Positions 41,148 through 48,180 of a stretch of DNA of 64,000 nt are shown in pieces. The notes under the pieces are model-generated. The model was not told where the DNA came from, ran no database searches, and worked only from the letters and a program-made list of their open reading frames with translations. The position numbers and the translations under genes are program-made. Location: NCBI GenBank assembly GCA_025757685.1, contig CP107220.1:955501-1019500 (forward strand), in the 5' to 3' direction. Every line of letters begins with the position of its first letter. The first letter of the stretch is position 1. The DNA is from Oscillospiraceae bacterium. Its GTDB lineage: Bacteria; Bacillota; Clostridia; Oscillospirales; Acutalibacteraceae.

Positions 41148-41610
41148 ACTCAACACTTCTTTGTTCCGGCGCAGCCGTGGCTGCGAGATGTCTTTTTCTT
41201 TTCCGTTTTCGCTTTCGTGCGTTTAATTTATTATATAATATATTATAGGCGGATTGCAATAGTTTTTTTGCTTTTTCTTGCAGGATTTTCCGTTTTTTTC
41301 GCCGATTATTGCGTTTGCCCGCCAAGCGCTTCCCCAGGCGTGCCCACAGGTGCCCGGTCAGCGTACCCAGCGTAAAATATCCACAGGCAAAACCACCGCC
41401 GCATACCACTAGACAAAAGGCACGGATCACCCCGTCGGTGTAGGCCAAAAACAGCGTATAGCAACTAAAGGCGGCAACCAACCACCATAGCACATCCGCT
41501 AAAAATGTCGCTCGCCTGCTCCCCCACACGCTGCGCCAAAACCGCAGCACATCATAGAAGAAGAAAAGCGCCAGTCCCAATAGGAAAAAGGCCCATAGCG
41601 CCTTAACCAT
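41110..41610 (-). CDS. yabQ: Spore cortex biosynthesis protein YabQ
   Basis: A 166-residue membrane protein, start ATG 41610 (MVKALWAFFLLGLALFFFYD). Four hydrophobic helices, then a strongly basic tail (RNNRRKKRK, ARKRKRKRKR). Established knowledge: YabQ is needed for spore cortex formation in Bacillus and lies between yabP and divIC, exactly as here. It overlaps yabP by 8 bases and divIC by up to 38. Confidence 0.88.
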   Translation of the reverse strand: MVKALWAFFLLGLALFFFYDVLRFWRSVWGSRRATFLADVLWWLVAAFSCYTLFLAYTDGVIRAFCLVVCGGGFACGYFTLGTLTGHLWARLGKRLAGKRNNRRKKRKILQEKAKKLLQSAYNILYNKLNARKRKRKRKRHLAATAAPEQRSVEYDSKFEELHEAE

Positions 41611-41875
41611 GGAACAGACGGCCAAACAATCCGCCGCCCTCCCGGTGCTGGGTATAGAGCAGCGCCGTAACCTTGCCGGTGATCTGCATACTGCCGCACT
41701 CCAGGTCCAACGCCTCCACATGCAGCAGCTCACCCTTTACTGTCAATTCCCCAAAATCCGTAATTACCGTGATTTCTTCTTCATTAAAAGCGTCCACATC
41801 GGTCACGCCGGTAAGGGTCAACTTTTCCCGATCGCACAGGGTCAGGCTGTGACCGGTCGTCTTTTTCTGTTCCAT
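41603..41875 (-). CDS. yabP: Sporulation protein YabP
   Basis: A 90-residue protein: HSLTLCDREKLTLTGVTDVD, then FNEEEITVITDFGELTVKGE and LHVEALDLECGSMQITGKVT, the YabP family pattern. Involved in cortex assembly in Bacillus, probably with YabQ. The ATG follows a run of seven T directly after GGGTGA, which is both its ribosome site and the 3' arm of a terminator-like hairpin. Confidence 0.93.
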   Translation of the reverse strand: MEQKKTTGHSLTLCDREKLTLTGVTDVDAFNEEEITVITDFGELTVKGELLHVEALDLECGSMQITGKVTALLYTQHREGGGLFGRLFHG

Positions 41876-41920
41876 AAAAAAATCACCCGATAGAGCCTAT
41901 GCGCTCCGGCGGGTGATTAT
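41876..41920 (-). promoter_or_regulatory. Terminator-like hairpin that buries the yabP ribosome site
   Basis: On the minus strand AATCACCCG (41918-41910) pairs with CGGGTGATT (41889-41881), with an inner GGAGC/GCTC(T) stem, followed by TTTTT and then the yabP ATG. GGGTGA in the 3' arm is the only Shine-Dalgarno for yabP. The structure starts three bases after the rqcP stop. Confidence 0.7.
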
Positions 41921-41921
41921 G

Positions 41922-42164
41922 TCAGTCCAGGGGTTCGTACATAAGGGCGGCGTCCTCTTTCAGCGCGTGCTCCTGCACGGCCTTGACCAAGTAGGTGTGG
42001 CGGTTTTGGCCCAGAGCCACCTCAATCTTGTCCCCAACCTTTACATCGTAGGACGCACGCTGCACCTTGCCGTTCACGCTGACGCGTCCGGCGTCGCAGG
42101 CCTCGTTGGCCACCGTGCGGCGCTTGATGATTCGACTGACTTTCAGGTACTTATCCAGTCGCAT
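41922..42164 (-). CDS. rqcP: RqcP (YabO), S4-domain RNA-binding protein
   Basis: An 80-residue S4-domain protein: MRLDKYLKVSRIIKRRTVAN, GRVSVNGKVQRASYDVKVGD, then a short tail. Established knowledge: Bacillus YabO/RqcP works with RqcH on stalled 50S subunits to drive alanine tailing. GGAGG lies 6 bases before the ATG at 42164; longer in-frame reading is rejected. RqcH is at 18007 in this window. Confidence 0.92.
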   Translation of the reverse strand: MRLDKYLKVSRIIKRRTVANEACDAGRVSVNGKVQRASYDVKVGDKIEVALGQNRHTYLVKAVQEHALKEDAALMYEPLD

Positions 42165-42173
42165 ACTGACCTC

Positions 42174-42211
42174 CAAAAAAGACAGGCACCCGCAAGATAC
42201 GGATGCCTGCA
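42174..42211 (-). terminator. Terminator after hup
   Basis: CAGGCATCCG and CGGGTGCCTG pair (one mismatch-tolerant G-U), followed by TCTTTTTT on the minus strand. The rqcP ribosome site comes straight after the T-run, so downstream genes depend on read-through. Confidence 0.75.
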
Positions 42212-42225
42212 CATAAAAACAAGAC

Positions 42226-42498
42226 TTATTTCACAGCGTCCTTAAGAGCGGAGCCGGCCTTGAAGGACGGAACCTTTGCCTCGGGAATCTGGATGGTCTC
42301 CTTGGTGCGGGGGTTCAGGCCGGTGCGGGCAGCACGGGTCTTCACATCAAAAGTACCAAAGCCAACCAGAGCAACCTTGTCGCCCTCAGCCAGTGCGTCG
42401 GTGATGGAAGCCAGAACAGCGTTTACTGCGGCTTCAGCGTCTTTCTTAGAAAGTTCGGTCTTTGCAGCTACGGCAGCTGCCAGTTCAGTTTTGTTCAT
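42226..42498 (-). CDS. hup: DNA-binding protein HU
   Basis: The 90-residue nucleoid protein: MNKTELAAAVAAKTELSKKD, VALVGFGTFDVKTRAARTGL, NPRTKETIQIPEAKVPSFKA. The GFGTF and NP(RT)...I segments are the DNA-bending signatures (the proline sits in the beta arm). Its ATG follows the mazG stop with no gap and uses GGAGG in the mazG end as ribosome site. Confidence 0.98.
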   Translation of the reverse strand: MNKTELAAAVAAKTELSKKDAEAAVNAVLASITDALAEGDKVALVGFGTFDVKTRAARTGLNPRTKETIQIPEAKVPSFKAGSALKDAVK

Positions 42499-43326
42499 TT
42501 ACATTTCCTCCATTTCCGATTGATCGGATAATATTTGTTTTGCTTCGTCCCAAAGGGCGTCCAGCGCCTGCAAGGAAGACGATTTCATCTCCATGCCGCG
42601 CTCCGCTGCCAGCTGCTCCACCAGCACATAGCGGGAAAGGAACTTGTCCGTGGCTGCGGTCAAGGCCTCTTCACTGTCTACGCCGATAAAGCGGGCAATA
42701 TTTACGCAGGAGAACAGCACATCGCCGAATTCGTCCGCAATGCTGGTAGGCTCTCCTTGGTCCAAAGCGATTTTGAGCTCGTTAATCTCTTCATCCAGCT
42801 TGTCCATTGCGCCGGAGCGATCCGGCCAATCAAACCCTTGCTTCGCGGCCTTATGCTGCACTTTTTGGGCGCGCATCAGTGCCGGCAATTCTCGGGGAAT
42901 ACTCACCATGGACTGGCTGACTTTTTTCATTCCTTTTTCTTTTAACTTGGCAGCGTCCCAGCTGGCAAGTGCATCGTCCGTATTCTCGGCCTTTACATCG
43001 CCAAACACATGGGGGTGACGGAAAATCAACTTTTTGCAAATCCCGTCCGCTACATCGTTAAAATCAAAGCGACCTGCTTCTGCCTCCATTTGGGCATGAA
43101 GCGCAACCTGAAGCAACACATCGCCCAGCTCCTCCTGCAATCCCGCAGTGCTCTGCCGGTTGATGGCCTCAATGACCTCATAGGTCTCCTCAATAAAATT
43201 CTTCTTGATAGAAGCATGAGTCTGCGCCTGATCCCAGGGACAGCCGCCGGGGGCACGGAGCAGCGCCACAATGCGAATCAAATCCTCCGTATTATAGTGC
43301 TCTTTGCGTATAAAATCCAATGCCAT
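42499..43326 (-). CDS. mazG: Nucleoside triphosphate pyrophosphohydrolase MazG
   Basis: A 275-residue MazG enzyme that hydrolyses NTPs to NMP and pyrophosphate. Two MazG repeats are visible: repeat 1 has RAPGGCPWDQAQTHASIKKN and EETYEVIEAI...EELGDVLLQV; repeat 2 has KLDEEINELKIAL...DEFGDVLFSC. It lacks the N-terminal methylase-like domain of Bacillus YabN. Start ATG 43326 (AGAGG upstream) is preferred over an upstream in-frame start. Confidence 0.94.
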   Translation of the reverse strand: MALDFIRKEHYNTEDLIRIVALLRAPGGCPWDQAQTHASIKKNFIEETYEVIEAINRQSTAGLQEELGDVLLQVALHAQMEAEAGRFDFNDVADGICKKLIFRHPHVFGDVKAENTDDALASWDAAKLKEKGMKKVSQSMVSIPRELPALMRAQKVQHKAAKQGFDWPDRSGAMDKLDEEINELKIALDQGEPTSIADEFGDVLFSCVNIARFIGVDSEEALTAATDKFLSRYVLVEQLAAERGMEMKSSSLQALDALWDEAKQILSDQSEMEEM

Positions 43327-43407
43327 ACCGACGCCTCTTTTGATCAACTCGTTCCAAGAAATTATATATGATACAACGGGAAATTTCAAGTAGCCAAGCG
43401 GTTTTTT

Positions 43408-45081
43408 TTACCTTTCTCCGGCAAAATGCAGATCTTTTGTGGAAAGTGTACCAAAGAGCAGCAACAAAATTGTTAGAACTGCCGAAAATAAAACCGCGGA
43501 TAAGACAAAATTCCAGGTATTTTGCAGCTGGGTAAAGAACACACCGGCCACACCTTTCACCGTCAGACAAGAAAAAATCACCGCCAACACCGGCTTTACG
43601 AACACCTCTGTCCGGGAGAATTTGACCTTGGTAATCCCACGCATCAGCACCAAACAATAAACGGAAAGAAACAAAAATGAAACAGCAGTGGCGATAGCCG
43701 AGCCGTAAAGATGGAACCGCCCATTGGGGATCAAAAGAAAGTTCAGCCCCACCCGCAGTACCGCCGTCAGAGAAAAAGGCAGCAGCAACCGTTTGGCATA
43801 GCCCAGCGCCTGCAAAGCGAACACACAGGTAGAGGATAGAGCTGCCGGCAACGCAGTAAAGGCAAACCAAAACAGCAGTTGGTGGCACCCCAGTACCAGG
43901 TCCGGCGACGAAGTGCCGTAAAACAAAGACAGCACCTCATAAGAGAACAGCGCCAGTCCCCCACTGCCGGCGGCGCCTAAGATAACCGTATATTTCAGGA
44001 TGCCCGCATACAGGCTGCCAAAACGCGCGGACTGGTCCTGATAAGCGCCGGACAGCGCCGGAACCGCCGCCACCCCCAGCGCCATAGTTAAGGACGGCAC
44101 CAGGTGGGCAAAATCCTGCACGGTAGAATACAGACCGTATACATAAGTAACCACATCTTTTTCCGCTACCTTGGTCAGCGACAGCGGCACTGCAAAAATT
44201 TGCTGCAACTGCGCCGTACCGCACAGCCCCAGACACATCTGTACACTGGCAGTATCTGCAAAGCCGGACAGGCTCTGGATCACCGTTGCCACCACCAGCG
44301 GCAGGGCAAACCGTACCAGCTCTCGGGTCGAGCCACCGGGCAACTGCTGCCGCGGCAGACGGTGTGGATACCGGAACCGATCGTACAGCGCCGCATACAC
44401 CCAAGCCACCAACGCCCCCAGGGTTACCCCCAGCATGGCGTAGGCTGCCGTTACCGGGTACATCATAGACAGAGCCGCCGTCTCGCTCTCTGCCCGATTG
44501 CCCAGTACCATGCCGGTATCTAAGTAAATTTGGTACAACCGCCCCATAGACAGTTTGGCAAACAGCAGACCGAACACCATCTTGAACAGTGCTTCCAGTA
44601 CCTGGCAAACAGAAGTCGGCACCATATTCAGGTGTCCTTCCGCAAAGGCACGGTGGGCTGCCGCCATGGCGGAAAAAAGCGCCGTAGGCGCCAGGATCAG
44701 CACCGTATAAACCGCTTTTGGCGCACCGGCCACCAGCCGGGTGTACGGTCTGGCCAACAGCACCATCAGTGCCGTGCCGGCAAGACCTACCCAAAAAAAC
44801 AACCCGCAGGCACTGCGCTGCAAAGCAGCCACCCGGGCACTGTCACCGGTAGCACGGTACTTGCTCACCAGTCCGGACAACGCAACGGGAAAGGCGCCCA
44901 ATGTGATGGCATGCACCGGCATAAACAGCGTATAAGCCGTAGAGAAATAGCCCCGCCCGGTGCCACCGATCAGGCCGGTCAGCGGGATTTTATACACCGC
45001 ACCAATAACCTTAACGGCAGCCGTAGCTACCAACAGCAGCCCTGCAGCGGACAGGTACTTTTGTTTGGTTGTCCGTTCCAT
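43408..45081 (-). CDS. spoVB: SpoVB-like MOP-superfamily flippase
   Basis: A 557-residue polytopic membrane protein with about 14 helices, of the polysaccharide/lipid II flippase superfamily. The N-terminal KYLSAAGLLLVATAAVKVIG then AVYKIPLTGLIGGTGRGYFS is characteristic of SpoVB/YabM. Position before mazG, hup, rqcP, yabP and yabQ matches the Bacillus spoVB cluster, supporting a role in moving peptidoglycan precursors for cortex. Start ATG 45081, with GGTGATGG just upstream. A terminator hairpin ends 17 bases before the start codon. Confidence 0.9.
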   Translation of the reverse strand: MERTTKQKYLSAAGLLLVATAAVKVIGAVYKIPLTGLIGGTGRGYFSTAYTLFMPVHAITLGAFPVALSGLVSKYRATGDSARVAALQRSACGLFFWVGLAGTALMVLLARPYTRLVAGAPKAVYTVLILAPTALFSAMAAAHRAFAEGHLNMVPTSVCQVLEALFKMVFGLLFAKLSMGRLYQIYLDTGMVLGNRAESETAALSMMYPVTAAYAMLGVTLGALVAWVYAALYDRFRYPHRLPRQQLPGGSTRELVRFALPLVVATVIQSLSGFADTASVQMCLGLCGTAQLQQIFAVPLSLTKVAEKDVVTYVYGLYSTVQDFAHLVPSLTMALGVAAVPALSGAYQDQSARFGSLYAGILKYTVILGAAGSGGLALFSYEVLSLFYGTSSPDLVLGCHQLLFWFAFTALPAALSSTCVFALQALGYAKRLLLPFSLTAVLRVGLNFLLIPNGRFHLYGSAIATAVSFLFLSVYCLVLMRGITKVKFSRTEVFVKPVLAVIFSCLTVKGVAGVFFTQLQNTWNFVLSAVLFSAVLTILLLLFGTLSTKDLHFAGER

Positions 45082-45097
45082 TCCATCACCCGGTGTG

Positions 45098-45137
45098 AAA
45101 AAAGAGCAGCGCACAGACCATAGGGTCCATACACTGC
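45098..45137 (-). terminator. Terminator after the 130-aa coiled-coil gene
   Basis: GCAGTGTATGGACC pairs with GGTCTGTGCGCTGC along 14 positions (several G-U), followed by TCTTTTTT on the minus strand. Confidence 0.8.
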
Positions 45138-45164
45138 TTTCTTCTTCCTCTATTTGCGTGGGGG

Positions 45165-45557
45165 TTAGGATACGCTCACATCGTCATCACTAACAGTGGT
45201 GACCGTCGGATTCTTGGCGGCCTCAAGCTCCGCCGTCAGCTGATCCAGCTTGGTACGCAGAGCGGTAATCTCCGCCCCACAGCTCTCCAACGCCTCCGTC
45301 TGCTGCAACTGAGGTTGCTGCACCGCTTCATACGCCAGTCGGCCGTATCTCTCATACGCCTTACTCAGCTTGGCCTTTATATCCAGACACTCCACTTTTT
45401 TGCGGGACAGTTCCAACGCCTCCGCACTTCTTTTGCTGACTTCCTCCGTAAAGGTACGGGTACGACTCAACATATCGTCTAAATCAAAATTAGAAATCTT
45501 GGCACCGGAGAACACATCGTCCATATTGCCAAAAAGATCACCGAATTTCTTAGCCAT
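45165..45557 (-). CDS. Hypothetical coiled-coil protein, 130 aa
   Basis: Family not recognised. MAKKFGDLFGNMDDVFSGAK is followed by a long helical region from about residue 25 to 120 (KRSAEALELSRKKVECLDIK, LESCGAEITALRTKLDQLTA) with heptad-like spacing, and a short acidic tail (VSDDDVSVS). No membrane segment. GGAGGG lies 6 bases before the ATG, and a very good promoter stands upstream, with a terminator downstream, so it is a well-expressed single gene. Confidence 0.8.
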   Translation of the reverse strand: MAKKFGDLFGNMDDVFSGAKISNFDLDDMLSRTRTFTEEVSKRSAEALELSRKKVECLDIKAKLSKAYERYGRLAYEAVQQPQLQQTEALESCGAEITALRTKLDQLTAELEAAKNPTVTTVSDDDVSVS

Positions 45558-45576
45558 AATATCCCTCCGTATTGTT

Positions 45577-45605
45577 ATTATATTACAGAGGGTAAAGAAT
45601 TGCAA
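45577..45605 (-). promoter_or_regulatory. Promoter of the 130-aa coiled-coil gene
   Basis: Minus strand: -35 TTGCAA (45600-45605), 17-base spacer, -10 TATAAT (45577-45582), a consensus -10. Confidence 0.75.
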
Positions 45606-45674
45606 TACAAGTTGCAAAGTTTTTGTAGAATTGCGCTATACAATCCGCCCACAATGTCTATTTCAACCGTCTGT

Positions 45675-47114
45675 TTAATCATATTCCGCGTAAAAGCCGG
45701 GTATGCGTTTTTTGCGCTCCAACAGGGTGTCAAAATCCCGAATGTACTCATAGGGGTATTTATAATTATAAATCCGCTCGATCATGCCGCTGTTTTGGCC
45801 TCGCAGCTTGGTCACCGCACCGGCGCCAACTGCCAAAACCGTGTGGGTCTCGTCCATCATATACACATTATAGAGACAATCATAACCCGGTTTGCACCAG
45901 CCTACATTCTCCAAATTGCCCAGAGATTTGCTCTGCCGGTACATGTAGTAGGGATAGTACCCGGCGCCGTGAAGGGTCTGCCCAGCATAGTCCACCATAT
46001 TGGACACAGTGAGCCGATCTTTCAAATCAAAGGTCTGTTCTCTTGTAACCATATAGGCAGAGGTTTTCAGAGCCAAGGTGTGCACGGTGATGGACTCTGC
46101 CTGTAAGTCCAGCGCCGTTTGAATACTGCGCTGAAAAGACGGCAGATCGTCCTCCGGCAGCCCGGCGATAAAGTCCATATTGATATGGTCAAAGCCGCAA
46201 TCCCGCGCCAATGCAAAGGCGTCCAGCGTTTGCTGCGCCGTATGGCGGCGACCAATGGCCTCCAGCACCTTGTCGTTAAAGCTCTGGGGGTTAATGCTGA
46301 TCCGCTGCACGCCGGCGGCTTGAATGACCTCCAGCCGCTCCCGGGTGACCGTATCCGGTCGACCGGCCTCCACTGTGTATTCCATCAGGTGCGAAAGGTC
46401 AAAATTCTGTTCAATGGTGCTGAAAATACGCCCTAAATCCTGCGCCGATAATGTGGTGGGCGTACCGCCGCCGAAATACACGGTGGCCAGCTCCAACCCC
46501 AATTCTTTGGCGTACTTGGAGGTTTCCTCCAGCTCCCGCAGCAACAGATCCACATAAGGGGTCATTAGCTTGTGGGTCTTTTCAATCGAATGAGACACAA
46601 AAGAGCAGTAAGCGCACCGAGTGGGGCAAAACGGAATAGACACATAGAGAGAGAACGACTTTGGCCCGGAACGAGCAATGGAGCGATTTTCATGGAGCAT
46701 CACCTCATGCGCCAACTCCGCCTTGCTTTTTTGGGCCAAAAAGGCAGTCTGGAAGTGTGCAACCGCCGCATCGTCCCCCATTTGGGCACACAGGCGGTGC
46801 ATCAATTTAGCCGGGCGCACACCGTACAGCACGCCCCAAGGGGGCGCAAAGCCTAATATACCGCTAAGCAGCCGATAAAGGGTAACGGACAGCACAAGGT
46901 GCTCCTCGTCTGCCGGTTCCGGCTTGGCTGTTGTCTCCCGGTACACATCGTATACCTTGGCAGACACAAAAAAGGACCCGTCCGTCTCCCGGCGGGTGGT
47001 GACCACCACCGGGTCCTCCTCCCCCTCCAAACGGATCTTTTCATGGGGGAAGAACGTGATGCACAGGTTCTTCATATCAAATTCATAAGGGTGGTTAATG
47101 ACGCGTAAAATCAT
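45675..47114 (-). CDS. hemZ: Coproporphyrinogen dehydrogenase-like radical SAM protein HemZ
   Basis: A 479-residue radical SAM protein of the HemZ/HemN-like group. An N-terminal 160-residue domain (with GVLYGVRPAKLMHRL) precedes the SAM domain: IPFCPTRCAYCSF holds the CxxxCxYC cluster, then YFGGGTPTTLS, INPQSFNDKVLEAIGRRHTA and NMDFIAGLPEDD. HemN enzymes act in haem synthesis, but many relatives are chaperones or methyltransferases and no other haem gene is seen here, so the reaction is uncertain. ATGA overlap with the MBL gene; last gene of the his-to-hemZ run. Confidence 0.9.
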   Translation of the reverse strand: MILRVINHPYEFDMKNLCITFFPHEKIRLEGEEDPVVVTTRRETDGSFFVSAKVYDVYRETTAKPEPADEEHLVLSVTLYRLLSGILGFAPPWGVLYGVRPAKLMHRLCAQMGDDAAVAHFQTAFLAQKSKAELAHEVMLHENRSIARSGPKSFSLYVSIPFCPTRCAYCSFVSHSIEKTHKLMTPYVDLLLRELEETSKYAKELGLELATVYFGGGTPTTLSAQDLGRIFSTIEQNFDLSHLMEYTVEAGRPDTVTRERLEVIQAAGVQRISINPQSFNDKVLEAIGRRHTAQQTLDAFALARDCGFDHINMDFIAGLPEDDLPSFQRSIQTALDLQAESITVHTLALKTSAYMVTREQTFDLKDRLTVSNMVDYAGQTLHGAGYYPYYMYRQSKSLGNLENVGWCKPGYDCLYNVYMMDETHTVLAVGAGAVTKLRGQNSGMIERIYNYKYPYEYIRDFDTLLERKKRIPGFYAEYD

Positions 47115-47728
47115 AATTTCTTCATATACGGGTTATGTTGCCGTTCAAAATTTAGGGTGGAAAAGCGATCGTGGCCGGGATAGACGGTGTAGTCCCCGGG
47201 CAGGGCCGCCAGTTTTTGCAGGCTATCCATAATTTCTCTACTGCTGCCGCCGGGAAAATCCGTGCGCCCGCAAGAGCAGAAAAACAGCGTGTCGCCGCTA
47301 AAAATACAGTCCCCGGCAATATAGCACACACCGCCGGGGGTGTGACCGGGCGTGGCCAGCACGGTAAAGGCCGTGTTGCCCAAGGTGACGGTATCGCCAT
47401 CCTGCACTAAAATATCCGCCTGCGCCGGCGCCTGAGAGAGGAACGAAAACGCCGCCAGCGACTTGCGAGAAGAAGTGAGCATCGGGGCATCCTCGGCGCT
47501 GATGACGACCTTGGCGCCGGTGGCAGCCTTTACCGCCGCTACGCCGCCGATGTGGTCAAAATGGCCATGGGTCAGCAGAATATAATCCAGCTTGGCGTCG
47601 CCGATAAAATCTTTCATCTTGTCGCTGTATTCCGTACAATCCACCAGGGCACTGCGACCGCTGGCTTCGTCCGTAACCAGGTAGCAGTTGTTCTGCAACT
47701 GGCCAAAGGTGGCTGATTTGATCTGCAT
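47111..47728 (-). CDS. MBL-fold metallo-hydrolase (glyoxalase II like)
   Basis: A 205-residue metallo-beta-lactamase-fold hydrolase. The metal motif is LLTHGHFDHIGG, followed by TPGHTPGGVCYI, GDTLFFCSCGRTDFPGG and a terminal VYPGHDRFSTLN: the order of the YqgX/GloB-like group acting on thioesters. Substrate unproven. Starts on the last base of the dtd stop (TAATG). Confidence 0.9.
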   Translation of the reverse strand: MQIKSATFGQLQNNCYLVTDEASGRSALVDCTEYSDKMKDFIGDAKLDYILLTHGHFDHIGGVAAVKAATGAKVVISAEDAPMLTSSRKSLAAFSFLSQAPAQADILVQDGDTVTLGNTAFTVLATPGHTPGGVCYIAGDCIFSGDTLFFCSCGRTDFPGGSSREIMDSLQKLAALPGDYTVYPGHDRFSTLNFERQHNPYMKKL

Positions 47729-48180
47729 TATTTTAAGTCCTTTGAGTCAAGTATAATGGTCACCGGGCCGTCGTTTAGGAGTGTCACCGCCATATCGGCG
47801 CCAAACACACCGGTTTCAATATGGGACACGCCCTGCTCCCCCAGTGCCCGGGTAAAGTATTCGTACAATTCGTTGGCCTGTGCCGGCGGGGCAGAACGGG
47901 TAAAGCTGGGGCGCCGCCCGTGGGTGCAGTCCGCACACAGGGTAAACTGGCTCACCACCAGCACCCCGCCGCCAATGTCTAAGAGCGACAGGTTCATCTT
48001 GCCGTTTTCATCTTCAAAAATCCGCAAGTTGGCAATTTTTTTTACCAGCTTGTCTGCCTCTGCTCGAGTGTCCCCTTCGGCCACGCCCAGGAGAATCAAC
48101 AGCCCCTGTTCGGTGGCGCCCACGGTCTTGCCGTCTATTTCCACTTTGGCGTGCTGCACACGCTGTAATACGGTAATCAT
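47728..48180 (-). CDS. dtd: D-aminoacyl-tRNA deacylase
   Basis: Removes D-amino acids (and glycine misloaded on tRNA-Ala) from tRNA. 150 residues with GLLILLGVAEGDT, SQFTLCADCTHGRRPSFTRS and the cross-subunit motif NDGPVTIILDSK. Overlaps the relA stop by four bases (ATGA). The relA-dtd-MBL order is common in Firmicutes. Confidence 0.96.
   Translation of the reverse strand: MITVLQRVQHAKVEIDGKTVGATEQGLLILLGVAEGDTRAEADKLVKKIANLRIFEDENGKMNLSLLDIGGGVLVVSQFTLCADCTHGRRPSFTRSAPPAQANELYEYFTRALGEQGVSHIETGVFGADMAVTLLNDGPVTIILDSKDLK

Noticed and set aside
45600..46106. Plus-strand frame of 168 codons antisense to hemZ
   Set aside because: No start signals and it mirrors hemZ codons; the promoter in this region points the other way.
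45675..47114. Oxygen-independent haem synthesis enzyme as a firm call
   Set aside because: The CxxxCxYC domain supports HemZ/HemN-like, but these families are often misnamed and no other haem genes are nearby; kept as likely only.
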